DNA of 64,000 bases from Streptomyces canus. GTDB lineage: Bacteria > Actinomycetota > Actinomycetes > Streptomycetales > Streptomycetaceae. Positions within the stretch are counted from its first letter, which is position 1. Every line of letters begins with the position of its first letter. The translations under genes were made by a program, and so were the position numbers. Positions 1 to 8,212 of the stretch are shown here, in pieces. The notes under the pieces were generated by a model. The model made no database searches. It was given only the letters and a program-made list of their open reading frames with translations, and was not told the DNA's origin. The stretch covers positions 7,430,001 to 7,494,000 of the forward strand of contig NZ_JAUSYQ010000002.1 in the NCBI RefSeq assembly GCF_030816965.1, read 5' to 3'.

Positions 1-1
1 C

Positions 2-946
2 GACATCCTCGCCGAGATCGAGACACTGGTCGGCGAGGGCGTCTCCGAGATCACGCTGCTCGGTCAGAACGTCAACGCGTACGGCTCCGACATCGGCGAC
101 CGCGAGGCGTTCAGCAAGCTGCTGCGCGCGTGTGGCGCGATCGAGGGCCTGGAGCGCGTCCGCTTCACCTCCCCGCACCCGCGCGACTTCACGGACGACG
201 TGATCGCGGCGATGGCCGAGACGCCGAACGTCATGCCGCAGCTGCACATGCCCCTGCAGTCCGGTTCGGACACGGTCCTGAAGGCGATGCGCCGCTCGTA
301 CCGCCAGGAGCGCTACCTGGGCATCATCGGGAAGGTCCGTGCCGCCATCCCGCACGCGGCGATCACCACCGACATCATCGTGGGCTTCCCCGGCGAGACC
401 GAGGAGGACTTCGAGCAGACCATGCACGTGGTCCGCGAGGCCCGCTTCACGCAGGCCTTCACCTTCCAGTACTCCAAGCGTCCGGGGACCCCCGCCGCGA
501 CCATGGAGAACCAGATTCCCAAGGAGGTCGTCCAGGCGCGCTACGAGCGTCTTGTCGCCCTCCAGGAGGAGATCTCCTGGGAGGAGAACAAGAAGCAGGT
601 CGGCCGCACCCTGGAGCTGATGGTCGCCGAGGGCGAGGGCCGCAAGGACGGCGCCACCCACCGCCTGTCCGGCCGCGCCCCCGACAACCGCCTGGTCCAC
701 TTCACCAAGCCCGACCAGGAGGTCCGCCCCGGCGACGTGGTCACGGTCGAGATCACCTACGCCGCCCCCCACCACCTCCTCGCCGAGGGCGCCGTCCTCG
801 CTGTGCGCCGCACGCGCGCGGGGGACGCATGGGAGAAGCGGAACGCGGCCGAGGCCGCCGAACCCGCGGGTGTCATGCTGGGCCTCCCGAAGATCGGGAT
901 TCCCGAGCCGCTGCCGGCGGCCACGGGCGGCTGCGCGGCGCACTGA
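2..946 (+). CDS. miaB: MiaB, tRNA-2-methylthio-N6-dimethylallyladenosine synthase (5' end outside window)
   Basis: This is the C-terminal 314 residues of a radical-SAM methylthiotransferase, open from the window edge. MiaB adds a 2-methylthio group to i6A37 of tRNAs reading UNN codons, using two [4Fe-4S] clusters and SAM. The visible part starts in the radical-SAM barrel ([11 protein letters not shown] near the edge), continues through the family segment [15 protein letters not shown] and the IVGFPGET loop, and ends with a TRAM-type RNA-binding domain (about the last 80 residues). The N-terminal UPF0004 domain and the CxxxCxxC cluster motif lie upstream and cannot be checked. It functionally pairs with miaA about 2 kb downstream, which makes the i6A substrate. 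Identification is secure. Confidence 0.95.
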   Translation, partial: DILAEIETLVGEGVSEITLLGQNVNAYGSDIGDREAFSKLLRACGAIEGLERVRFTSPHPRDFTDDVIAAMAETPNVMPQLHMPLQSGSDTVLKAMRRSYRQERYLGIIGKVRAAIPHAAITTDIIVGFPGETEEDFEQTMHVVREARFTQAFTFQYSKRPGTPAATMENQIPKEVVQARYERLVALQEEISWEENKKQVGRTLELMVAEGEGRKDGATHRLSGRAPDNRLVHFTKPDQEVRPGDVVTVEITYAAPHHLLAEGAVLAVRRTRAGDAWEKRNAAEAAEPAGVMLGLPKIGIPEPLPAATGGCAAH

Positions 947-983
947 GCGCACACCGCCGGGCACGAGGAGAGGCTGGCGGGGC

Positions 984-1280
984 ATGGGGCGTTGGGTGAT
1001 CTTGGTCGACCGCAGGTTCGGGGACCATCAGGACCTCGACGAGGTGGCGCACTTCGAGGGCACCCGGGAAGAGGCCCGCGCCCGCCTGTACGAGATCGCC
1101 TGCACCCACCGCCCGGGCGTCCGTCTGCGCCAGAAGCGTCGGCAGGTCTACCGGATCGGTGACGGGGACGCCTACTACGCGCACATCGAGGGCATGATGG
1201 CCACCTTCCGCGTGGTGTACCGGCTCGGCGAACTGGAGTGGAGCACCCATCCCGAGTCCTGGCCCTGGGCCTGGAAGTAG
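984..1280 (+). CDS. Conserved small protein of unknown function
   Basis: This 98-residue protein begins at an ATG preceded by a purine-rich GAGGAGAGG stretch, so MGRWVILVDRR is the likely N-terminus. It is rich in Arg, Tyr and Trp and ends SWPWAWK. It has no signal peptide, membrane segment or catalytic motif that I can name. It lies 37 bp after miaB on the same strand and its stop codon overlaps the putative -10 of the next gene, a compact arrangement. I do not recognise a family with an assigned function. Codon use is the same as in its neighbours, and I believe it is a real gene because of its strong GC3 bias and good ribosome binding site. Confidence 0.75.
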   Translation: MGRWVILVDRRFGDHQDLDEVAHFEGTREEARARLYEIACTHRPGVRLRQKRRQVYRIGDGDAYYAHIEGMMATFRVVYRLGELEWSTHPESWPWAWK

Positions 1281-1283
1281 GCT
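1278..1283 (+). promoter_or_regulatory. Putative -10 element TAGGCT of a leaderless transcript
   Basis: TAGGCT fits the actinobacterial TANNNT -10 consensus. It lies 7 nt before the ATG at 1291, and there is no Shine-Dalgarno sequence. Transcription would therefore start at or next to the A of ATG. The hexamer overlaps the stop codon of the upstream gene. No convincing -35 is visible. Confidence 0.5.
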
Positions 1284-1290
1284 GCCGATC

Positions 1291-2004
1291 ATGCTTGTAG
1301 CAGCCGCTGTCTGTCCGTGTCCGCCCCTTCTCGTGCCGCCGGTCGCCGCCGGGGCGGCGCCCGAGCTCGACGGGGCCCGCGCCGCCTGCACGGACGCGCT
1401 GGGCGTGCTCGCGGCGGCCCGGCCCGACCGCCTCGTCGTCGTGGGGCCGGCCGAGCAGAGGGGGCGCGGCCCGCACCCGCAGGGCGCCCGCGGCTCGTTC
1501 CGCGGCTTCGGCGTGGATGTGGACGTGCGGCTCGGACCGGAGCGGGGGCCGGCCCCGCAGCGCCCGCTGCCGACCTCACTCGCCGTCGCCGCCTGGCTGT
1601 TGGACCGCGTCGCCTGGTCCGACGCCCCGATCGAGGGACTCGGGGTGGGGGAACCTCTGGAGCCCGAGCGGTGTATTCAGACCGGGAGGGAAATCGCCGC
1701 CCGGGCGGAGCGGGTGGCGCTGCTGGTGATGGGCGACGCCAGTGCCTGTCGCACGCTCAAGGCACCCGGCTACCTCGACGAGCGCGCGGCCCCGTTCGAC
1801 GCGGAGGTCGCGCGTGCGCTGGGCGCGGCCGACGTGGCGGCCCTGCAAGCGCTGGACGCCGAGCCGGCGTACGAACTGAAGGCCTCCGGCCGGGCCTGCT
1901 GGCAGGTCCTCGCGGGCGCGGCCGAGGGCGCGGACCTCGGAGGATCGCTGCTGTACGAGGACGCGCCGTACGGCGTGGGGTACGTGGTCGCGACCTGGTC
2001 CTGA
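1291..2004 (+). CDS. Class III extradiol dioxygenase subunit B-like protein
   Basis: This 237-residue protein begins MLVAAAVCPCPPLLVPPVA, the usual start of the actinobacterial branch of the LigB/MEMO-like fold. Further family-like segments are PDRLVVVGPAE near residue 50, LLVMGDASACR in the middle, and a C-terminal LLYEDAPYGVGYVVATW. Canonical LigB enzymes bind Fe(II) through His and Glu residues and cleave catechol rings. The usual metal-binding histidines are not obvious here, so catalytic activity is uncertain. It is a conserved neighbour of miaB/miaA in Streptomyces, and a link to tRNA modification is only a guess. The start is supported by the -10 hexamer 7 nt upstream. Confidence 0.75.
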   Translation: MLVAAAVCPCPPLLVPPVAAGAAPELDGARAACTDALGVLAAARPDRLVVVGPAEQRGRGPHPQGARGSFRGFGVDVDVRLGPERGPAPQRPLPTSLAVAAWLLDRVAWSDAPIEGLGVGEPLEPERCIQTGREIAARAERVALLVMGDASACRTLKAPGYLDERAAPFDAEVARALGAADVAALQALDAEPAYELKASGRACWQVLAGAAEGADLGGSLLYEDAPYGVGYVVATWS

Positions 2005-2109
2005 CGGCTGGAGGAGCCGCAGGAGCGGTAGAGGAGTCCTGGGCGGGAAAGGGCGGCCGACCGGGGGCGTCCTGCCCCGCGGCCGTCCGTCGGTGTGCCG
2101 TGCTGCCGT

Positions 2110-2367
2110 TCAGGAAGCCGGCGGCGGCGTGCTGCCGCCCCCCGGCCCCTCTGTGCCGTCCCTGTGCGCGAGTCGGTCCACGGCGTCCCTGGCCTTGCCC
2201 GTGCCCGTCTGGATCCTGCCGCTGTACTTTCCCTTGGTCTTCTCGTCCACGATCTTCGCGGCCTCGTCGAGGCCGTGCCGAACCTTGTCCCCGTGCTGTT
2301 GCGCGAGGCCGGAGACCTTGTCCTTGGCCGGGCTGAGCTTGGCTTTCACGTTGTCCAGGAGACCCAT
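2110..2367 (-). CDS. Rv0909/MT0933-like antitoxin-family small protein
   Basis: This 85-residue, Lys/Asp-rich protein begins MGLLDNVKAKLSPAKDKV. It then carries an amphipathic helical segment and a GKYSGRIQTGTGKARDAVDRL motif, which resembles the short family named after the mycobacterial antitoxin Rv0909 (MT0933_antitox). Many actinomycete members have no adjacent toxin, and none is visible here: the next gene on this strand encodes an acidic Glu/Ala-rich protein. A chaperone-like or stress role is possible, and the name antitoxin should be treated as a family label only. It is convergent with the dioxygenase-like gene. Confidence 0.7.
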   Translation of the reverse strand: MGLLDNVKAKLSPAKDKVSGLAQQHGDKVRHGLDEAAKIVDEKTKGKYSGRIQTGTGKARDAVDRLAHRDGTEGPGGGSTPPPAS

Positions 2368-2391
2368 CGTTCACCTTCCCGCGCGGGGCAG

Positions 2392-2727
2392 TTACGTGCG
2401 GGCGCCCTCACCGGCCTCACGGTCGGCCGCCTCGTCGGCGGACTGCTGCTTGGGGATCTCGACGCCCTCGGTTGCGGCGTCCTCGACGGCCTCCGTCGCC
2501 GTCGCTCCGTCCGCGTCCCCGGCTCCCGGCGTCTCGGCGACCTCGACCTCGGGCTTGCCCTCGACCTGAGGCTCGATCTCGACCTCGGCCTTGGTGTCGG
2601 TCGACTCCTTCGCCTCTCCCGCCTCCTCCGCCGGGGGTTCGGCCGTCCGGATGTCGGCCTGCGTCTCGGCGGTTGACGCCTCCTCCGTGGCCTTCGACCT
2701 CCTGAGAAGTCGTGCGAAAACGCCCAT
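2392..2727 (-). CDS. Acidic Glu/Ala-rich hypothetical protein
   Basis: This 111-residue protein begins MGVFARLLRRSKATEEAS and continues as a low-complexity acidic tail rich in Glu, Ala, Thr and Asp. A short basic head (FARLLRRSK) is followed by an almost entirely disordered body. The ATG at 2727 is chosen because a GGAG lies 6 nt upstream of it. The gene lies 24 bp upstream of the antitoxin-like gene on the same strand, so the two may be cotranscribed. I recognise no domain. Functional inference is not possible beyond calling it a small, intrinsically disordered cytoplasmic protein. Confidence 0.6.
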   Translation of the reverse strand: MGVFARLLRRSKATEEASTAETQADIRTAEPPAEEAGEAKESTDTKAEVEIEPQVEGKPEVEVAETPGAGDADGATATEAVEDAATEGVEIPKQQSADEAADREAGEGART

Positions 2728-2910
2728 ATCCACTCCATACGTTACTCGTGCGGGGCAAACCCCGCGTCGTCCGGAGCGCCCGATTGCGCCACCCGGATCG
2801 CCGCCTCCGCAGACAGGGCGGCGGAAACCACGCAACTGGCAACGACACCGGACCCGCGTCGTCACGTAACTCGTTCGAGGTGGTGCTCCTGGGTTTGCGA
2901 GACTGGGGCG

Positions 2911-3849
2911 GTGAGCAGCGCACCCCCCTCCCCCCGCGTCATCGCCGTCGTCGGACCCACCGCGGCCGGAAAGTCCGATCTGGGCGTCTTCCTCGCCCAG
3001 CGACTGGGAGGCGAGGTCGTCAACGCAGACTCCATGCAGCTCTACCGAGGGATGGACATCGGCACCGCCAAGCTGACGCCCGAGGAACGCGACGGCGTCC
3101 CGCACCACCTCCTGGACATCTGGGACGTGACCGTCACGGCGTCCGTCGCCGAGTACCAGAGGCTGGCCCGCGCCCGGATCGACGACCTGCTCGCCGAGGG
3201 CCGCTGGCCGATCCTCGTCGGCGGCTCCGGGCTCTATGTCCGCGGGGCCGTCGACAACCTGGAGTTCCCCGGCACCGACCCCGAGGTCAGGGCCCGTCTG
3301 GAGGAGGAACTCGTGCTGCGCGGCTCCGGCGCGCTGCATGCCCGTCTGTCCGCCGCCGACCCCGGGGCCGGCCAGGCGATCCTGCCCAGCAACGGCCGCC
3401 GTATCGTCCGGGCCCTCGAAGTGATCGAGATCACCGGCAAGCCCTTCACCGCCAACCTCCCCGGCCACGACTCGGTCTACGACACCGTCCAGATCGGCGT
3501 CGACGTCGCGCGGCCCGAGCTCGACGAGCGCATCGCGCGCCGCGTCGACCGGATGTGGGAGGCGGGACTCGTGGACGAGGTGCGGGAGCTGGAGGCGCGC
3601 GGGTTGCGTGAGGGGCGCACGGCCTCGCGTGCGCTCGGGTACCAGCAGGTGCTCGCGGCGCTCTCGGGGGAGTGCACGATGGAGGACGCGCGGGCCGAGA
3701 CCATCCGTGCCACGAAACGCTTCGCGCGCCGTCAGGATTCATGGTTCAGGCGCGATCCGCGGGTGCACTGGTTGAGTGGGGCCGCGGCGCATCTCACAGA
3801 ACTTCCGCAGCTCGCGCTGGCGTTGGTCGAACGACCGGTCACAGCCTGA
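2911..3849 (+). CDS. miaA: tRNA dimethylallyltransferase MiaA
   Basis: MiaA transfers a dimethylallyl group from DMAPP to N6 of A37 in UNN-decoding tRNAs, making the i6A that MiaB then thiomethylates. The 312-residue product has a P-loop near the N-terminus (VVGPTAAGKSDL), the substrate-binding segment NADSMQLYRGMDIGTAK, the GGSGLYVRG loop, and the C-terminal RFARRQDSWFRRD motif. The GTG at 2911 follows a G-rich leader without a clear Shine-Dalgarno. It begins a run of same-strand genes that includes a membrane protein and dapF. Identification is secure from motifs and length. Confidence 0.95.
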   Translation: MSSAPPSPRVIAVVGPTAAGKSDLGVFLAQRLGGEVVNADSMQLYRGMDIGTAKLTPEERDGVPHHLLDIWDVTVTASVAEYQRLARARIDDLLAEGRWPILVGGSGLYVRGAVDNLEFPGTDPEVRARLEEELVLRGSGALHARLSAADPGAGQAILPSNGRRIVRALEVIEITGKPFTANLPGHDSVYDTVQIGVDVARPELDERIARRVDRMWEAGLVDEVRELEARGLREGRTASRALGYQQVLAALSGECTMEDARAETIRATKRFARRQDSWFRRDPRVHWLSGAAAHLTELPQLALALVERPVTA

Positions 3850-3951
3850 TCACGTCCTGGCATCGGGACGCTCCGGCCGTCATCCCGGCCTCCGGCGCCG
3901 TGCCATCATCGAGCTTCGATCGACCAAGTGGAGTCCGAGTTGGGAGGGCGC

Positions 3952-4461
3952 GTGGCGATGGAGGCCGGCCCTCGCGACACCGCACAAGGCACCGAGCCCC
4001 TCACCGCCGAGAGCGGTGGGCCGGAGCAGGACGCAGACCGTCTGAGCCCCGACGGGCCCGACGACACCCAGGGTGGTGTGACCGCCGACGGTCCCGAGCC
4101 CGAGGAGATGTTCCCGGGCGGGGAAGAGGTCGAGGTCGAGCTGCGCCCGCAGCGCCGTCTGCGGATCTGGCAGCTCGCTCCCATCGTCTCGCTGGCCGCG
4201 GTCGGCTCCCTGATGTTCGCCTTTCCCCTGGCCTTCGACTTCGGCGACAGCGGAGCGGTGATCGCGATGCTGGGCCTGCTGATCTGCTCCTGCGCGGCGG
4301 GCTGGGGCATGATGGCCGCACGCCGGGTTGGTTACACGTGGCCGGGACTGCCGCAGCGGGGGTCCGGCCGCCGCGCGGACTGGCGGGTCGTGCTCGGGTA
4401 CGCGTTGCTGGTGGCGATTGTGGTCGTTCTCGCGGTCTGGCGCGTAGCGAGGCTCCGCTAG
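3952..4461 (+). CDS. Membrane protein with acidic N-terminal extension
   Basis: The product is about 169 residues. The first ~65 residues are acidic and disordered, followed by two strongly hydrophobic segments around residues 75-125 (LAPIVSLAAVGSLMFAF and VIAMLGLLICSCAAG), a basic linker GRRADWR, and a third hydrophobic helix near the C-terminus (VVLGYALLVAIVVVLAVW). The start could be the GTG at 3952, the ATG two codons later at 3958, or an upstream GTG at 3928. I prefer 3952 because GGGAGG ends 4 nt before it. It sits between miaA and dapF, a conserved Streptomyces arrangement. The function is unknown. Confidence 0.65.
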   Translation: MAMEAGPRDTAQGTEPLTAESGGPEQDADRLSPDGPDDTQGGVTADGPEPEEMFPGGEEVEVELRPQRRLRIWQLAPIVSLAAVGSLMFAFPLAFDFGDSGAVIAMLGLLICSCAAGWGMMAARRVGYTWPGLPQRGSGRRADWRVVLGYALLVAIVVVLAVWRVARLR

Positions 4462-4539
4462 AGGCTTTCAGGGGCGCGGGGCTGTGTCGGTCTGCGGCTA
4501 CCGGCGCGTGGGCGCGACCAGCCCGCACCGGCCTGCACG

Positions 4540-4545
4540 TACGAT
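4540..4545 (+). promoter_or_regulatory. Putative -10 element TACGAT of leaderless dapF
   Basis: TACGAT matches the TANNNT consensus and ends exactly 6 nt before the dapF ATG at 4552. The interval CGAGAC does not resemble a ribosome binding site at a usable distance. This suggests that dapF has its own promoter and a leaderless mRNA. Confidence 0.5.
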
Positions 4546-4551
4546 CGAGAC

Positions 4552-5421
4552 ATGAGCACCCGGATCCCCTTTCTCAAGGGCCACGGCACCGAGAACGACT
4601 TCGTGATCGTCCCGGACCCCGAGAACACCCTGGACCTGCCCCCCGCCGCCGTCGCCGCCCTGTGCGACCGCCGGGCAGGCATCGGCGGTGACGGCCTGCT
4701 CCACGTCGTACGGTCCGCCGAGCACCCCGAGGCCACGCACATGGCCGGGGAGGCCGAGTGGTTCATGGACTACCGCAACGGCGACGGTTCCATCGCCGAG
4801 ATGTGCGGCAACGGCGTACGCGTCTTCGCCCGCTACCTCCAGCGCGCCGGTCACGTCGCCGAGGGCGACCTCGCCGTGGCCACGCGCGGGGGCGTGAAGG
4901 CCGTGCACATCGCGAAGGGCGGTGACGTCACCGTCGCCATGGGCAAGGCGCTGCTCCCCGAGGGGGACGTCACGGTGAGTGTCGGCGACCGCAGCTGGCC
5001 CGCACGCAACGTGAACATGGGCAATCCACACGCCGTCGCCTTCGTGGACGACCTGGCGCACGCCGGTGACCTGTACTCCCCGCCGCCGTTCAGCCCGGCC
5101 GCCGCCTACCCGAGCGGGGTCAACGTCGAGTTCGTGGTCGACCGCGGCCCCCGCCATGTCGCCATGCGCGTGCACGAGCGCGGGGCGGGCGAGACCCGGT
5201 CCTGCGGCACGGGCGCGTGCGCCGTCGCTGTCGCCACGGCCCGCAGGGACGGCGCCGACCCGGTGGCCACCGGCACCCCGGCGACCTACACCGTCGATGT
5301 GCCCGGAGGCACCCTGGTGATCACCGAGCGGAGCGACGGCGAGATCGAGATGACCGGTCCCGCGGTGATCGTCGCCGAGGGCGAGATCGACGCCGACTGG
5401 CTGGAAAACGCGGTTGGTTGA
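4552..5421 (+). CDS. dapF: Diaminopimelate epimerase DapF
   Basis: DapF interconverts LL- and meso-diaminopimelate without a cofactor, feeding lysine synthesis and the peptidoglycan precursor pool. In Streptomyces the wall uses LL-DAP, so meso-DAP is mainly for lysine. The 289-residue protein has both catalytic cysteines in their signatures: SIAEMCGNGVRVFARY (about residue 86) and RSCGTGACAVAV (about residue 220). The N-terminal FLKGHGTENDFVI is also typical. The ATG start is supported by a -10 hexamer 6 nt upstream. A long hairpin follows the gene. Identification is secure. Confidence 0.96.
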   Translation: MSTRIPFLKGHGTENDFVIVPDPENTLDLPPAAVAALCDRRAGIGGDGLLHVVRSAEHPEATHMAGEAEWFMDYRNGDGSIAEMCGNGVRVFARYLQRAGHVAEGDLAVATRGGVKAVHIAKGGDVTVAMGKALLPEGDVTVSVGDRSWPARNVNMGNPHAVAFVDDLAHAGDLYSPPPFSPAAAYPSGVNVEFVVDRGPRHVAMRVHERGAGETRSCGTGACAVAVATARRDGADPVATGTPATYTVDVPGGTLVITERSDGEIEMTGPAVIVAEGEIDADWLENAVG

Positions 5422-5427
5422 CCATAT

Positions 5428-5489
5428 GAATCACAGCACTCGGACGGCCCAAGGCGTGGAACCACAGCCTTCGGCCCTCTGTGCGATTC
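5428..5489 (+). terminator. Long stem-loop between dapF and rshA
   Basis: This 62-nt imperfect hairpin starts 6 nt after the dapF stop. Paired blocks are GAATC/GATTC and ACAG/CTGT at the base, then GGCC/GGCC, AAGGC/GCCTT and GTG/CAC, with a GAAC apical loop. There is no T-run, which is normal for Streptomyces terminators. It could terminate dapF transcription or act as a structured element in the leader of rshA. Confidence 0.6.
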
Positions 5490-5705
5490 AAATCCATGGT
5501 CGGCCGCAGGTCAGGCGGCGCGAAATCGTAAACCTGGAAGCCTTCGCTCGATTGGGTGATCCGTTTCACGCTCGCCGAGAGGCGGTCAGCCGGGCGTGAT
5601 GGGCTCGGTAGCATCAAGCACCGGCCCGGACGGGGACAGATGCCATCCCCTGAGCCGTGTCCGCCATGGGGCACCCCGTCCGCCGGTCCACAGCCGGAGG
5701 TGCCC

Positions 5706-7958
5706 ATGAGTGCGGAGGCCACGAACCCCGCGACCCCAGGTCCGGTAACAGGTGCGGCCGCCCGTTGGCGGGCGCGGATCGACCTGCGCCGCCTGGGCCG
5801 CGCCGCGCTGCTCGGCCCCGCCGCCCGAGACCGGCTGCCCGACGCCATCGGCCATGTCGCCGAGGCCCACCGCGCCCACCACCCCGACGCCGACCTCGAA
5901 CCGCTGCGCCGCGCCTGGGTCCTGGCCGAGTCCTCGCACCGCGGCCAGATGCGCAAGAGCGGTGAGCCGTACATCACCCATCCGCTCGCCGTGACCCTGA
6001 TCCTCGCCGAACTCGGTGCCGAGACCACGACCTTGACGGCCTCTTTGCTCCACGACACCGTCGAGGACACCGAGGTGACCCTCGATCAGGTCGGCAAGGA
6101 GTTCGGCGCGGAGGTCCGGTTCCTCGTCGACGGCGTCACCAAGCTGGAGAAGGTCGACTACGGCGCCGCCGCTGAGCCCGAGACCTTCCGCAAGATGCTC
6201 GTCGCCACCGGCAACGACGTCCGCGTGATGTCGATCAAACTCGCCGACCGGCTGCACAACATGCGCACCCTCGGCGTGATGCGCCCCGAGAAGCAGGCCC
6301 GCATCGCCAAGGTCACCCGGGACGTTCTCATCCCGCTCGCCGAACGCCTCGGCGTCCAGGCACTCAAGACAGAGCTGGAAGACCTGGTCTTCGCGATCCT
6401 CCACCCCGAGGAGTACGAGCACACGCGCGAGTTGATCGTCGACAACGCCTCCCGCGCGGACGACCCGCTCGCCGAGATCGCCGACGAGGTGCGCTCCGTG
6501 CTGCGCGAGGCCGGCATCCCGGCCGAAGTCGTCATCAGGCCACGGCACTTCGTCTCCGTGCACCGGGTGGCCCGCAAGCGCGGCAGGCTGCGCGGCGCGG
6601 ACTTCGGCCGACTGCTGGTCCTGGTCGGCGAGGACGCGGACTGCTACGGCGTCCTGGGTGAACTGCACACCTGTATGACGCCTGTCGTCTCGGAGTTCAA
6701 GGACTTCATCGCCGTACCGAAGTTCAACCTGTACCAGTCGCTCCACACCGCTGTGGCCCGCGGCGACGGCCAGGTCGTCGAAGTCCTCATCCGCACCCAC
6801 CAGATGCACAAGGTCGCCGAGGCCGGCGTGGTCGCGCTCGGCAATCCGTACGCCTCACCTTCGGACACCTCGGAGGCGACGAGCGCGCCCACCGGCGCAG
6901 GGGCCGACGAGGAGCGGGTGGACCCCACCCGCCCCGGCTGGCTCTCCCGCCTCCTCGACTGGCAGGCGGCCGCGCCCGACGCCGACACTTTCTGGTCGAC
7001 CCTCCGTGAGGACCTCGCCCAGGACCGCGAGATCACCGTCTTCCGGCCCGATGGCGGCACCCTGGGCCTACCCGAGGGCGCGACCTGTGTGGACGCCGCG
7101 TACGCGCAGTACGGCGAAGACGCGCACGCGTGCCTCGGTGCCCGCGTCAACGGCCGTCTGGCGACCCTGAGCACCGTTCTGAAGGACGGCGACACCGTTC
7201 AGCTCCTCATGGGGCAGGACCCCGCCGCCGAGCCCTCCAAGGAGTGGCTGGAGCACGCGCACACGCCCGCGGCACGGATCGCCATCCGGCGGTGGATCGC
7301 GACCCATCCGTCGCACGAGACGCCGGAGGAGATCGTGGAGCGGGGCGGCACGGCCGGCGCGACCACTGAGGACGTGCAGGCCGGGCGGGGCAGTTCGAAC
7401 CCCTTCCGGGCCACCACCGCAGAGCCACCGGTTGCCGACACTCCCGACAGCGTGGGCCGGATCACCGCCGAGTCGCAGGCCTCCGACAACCCGGCCGCCG
7501 ACCGCCCCGGCGCCGCCGTCGCCCTCGTCGACCAGCCCGGTGCGACCGTACGGCTCGCCGGCTGCTGCACGCCCGTACCGCCCGACGAGATCACCGGCTT
7601 CGCCGTGCGCGGGGGAGTGGTCACCGTGCACCGGGTCGAGTGCGCCGCGGTGGCGCGGATGAAGAGCGTGGGGCGCACGGAGGTCGGCGTGCGCTGGGGC
7701 GACACCGCCGAGTGCCGGGTCACGCTGTTCGCGGAATCGTTCGGCCGACCGCACCTCCTCGCCGACCTCACGGAGGCCATGGCCGGCGAGGGGGCCGAGA
7801 TCGTCTCCGCGACCGTCGAACCCCCGAGCCAGCAGCGGGTACGCCACACCTACACCGTCCAGCTGCCGGATGCGGCCCGGCTGCCGTCGCTGATGCGGGC
7901 GATGCGGAACGTGGCCGGGGTGTACGACGTGAGCAGGGCGCAGACGCCGGGAGCCTGA
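5706..7958 (+). CDS. rshA: RelA/SpoT-family (p)ppGpp enzyme RshA
   Basis: RSH proteins hydrolyse and, in bifunctional members, synthesise the stringent-response alarmone (p)ppGpp. The 750-residue product has an intact HD hydrolase domain: HRGQMRKSGEPY near 78, the HD pair at 116-117 in LLHDTVEDT, and IKLADRLHNMRTL. The synthetase domain follows (IRPRHFVSVHR, EFKDFIAVPKFNLYQSLHT, EVLIRT), then a TGS domain (ITVFRPDGGTLGLPEGAT) and a C-terminal ACT-like region. The synthetase signature is divergent: the usual DLVGVR reads DFGRLL, and the conserved His of the AAHW segment is missing. The ATG at 5706 follows CGGAGG. S. coelicolor carries relA elsewhere and an rshA at this position, so hydrolysis or conditional synthesis is the likely role. 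Confidence 0.9.
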   Translation: MSAEATNPATPGPVTGAAARWRARIDLRRLGRAALLGPAARDRLPDAIGHVAEAHRAHHPDADLEPLRRAWVLAESSHRGQMRKSGEPYITHPLAVTLILAELGAETTTLTASLLHDTVEDTEVTLDQVGKEFGAEVRFLVDGVTKLEKVDYGAAAEPETFRKMLVATGNDVRVMSIKLADRLHNMRTLGVMRPEKQARIAKVTRDVLIPLAERLGVQALKTELEDLVFAILHPEEYEHTRELIVDNASRADDPLAEIADEVRSVLREAGIPAEVVIRPRHFVSVHRVARKRGRLRGADFGRLLVLVGEDADCYGVLGELHTCMTPVVSEFKDFIAVPKFNLYQSLHTAVARGDGQVVEVLIRTHQMHKVAEAGVVALGNPYASPSDTSEATSAPTGAGADEERVDPTRPGWLSRLLDWQAAAPDADTFWSTLREDLAQDREITVFRPDGGTLGLPEGATCVDAAYAQYGEDAHACLGARVNGRLATLSTVLKDGDTVQLLMGQDPAAEPSKEWLEHAHTPAARIAIRRWIATHPSHETPEEIVERGGTAGATTEDVQAGRGSSNPFRATTAEPPVADTPDSVGRITAESQASDNPAADRPGAAVALVDQPGATVRLAGCCTPVPPDEITGFAVRGGVVTVHRVECAAVARMKSVGRTEVGVRWGDTAECRVTLFAESFGRPHLLADLTEAMAGEGAEIVSATVEPPSQQRVRHTYTVQLPDAARLPSLMRAMRNVAGVYDVSRAQTPGA

Positions 7959-7983
7959 AGGGCGACCCGGGGGTCGCGTCCGA

Positions 7984-8135
7984 CCGGGGCCACAGGTCTG
8001 CACGCGCGTGGGGGGCCGGTCCACAGGTCTTCGTGAGCGCATGCAGGATCGGTCGACAGGACCTCACGCGCGTGTGCCGACCACAGAACCTCACGCGTGT
8101 GTGGCGGCCACAGAACCTCACGCGTCCCCTCAACG
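7984..8135. repeat. Five degenerate direct repeats of about 27-33 bp upstream of the M1 peptidase
   Basis: The motif CACAGRnCTTCACGCGYGTG recurs with its CACAG (or GACAG) core at about 7991, 8022, 8055, 8082 and 8110, a period of 27-33 bp. The last two copies share CCACAGAACCTCACGCGT exactly, and the first two are the most degenerate. The array fills most of the gap between rshA and the M1 peptidase gene and ends about 80 bp before that gene's start. I know of no family for it. It could be a cluster of regulator sites or a relic of tandem duplication. Confidence 0.6.
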
Positions 8136-8212
8136 GAACCGAAGCACCCCGTTCGAGTGGGACAGTCGCGCGTTGCCGCCGTGGCGCACGCGCGCGCTGG
8201 TAGCGGTGGTGC

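Noticed and set aside
2392..3468. Long minus-strand open frame overlapping miaA
   Set aside because: The real acidic gene occupies only 2392-2727, with an ATG preceded by GGAG. The upstream extension is a shadow of miaA codon bias.
5480..5500. tRNA T-loop-like sequence GATTCAAATCC
   Set aside because: The flanks do not form an acceptor or T-stem, and the sequence overlaps the 3' end of the hairpin after dapF. There is no tRNA here.
8041..8130. CRISPR array interpretation of the repeats before the M1 peptidase
   Set aside because: Repeats are imperfect and 27-33 bp apart with no unique spacers, and there is no cas gene nearby.
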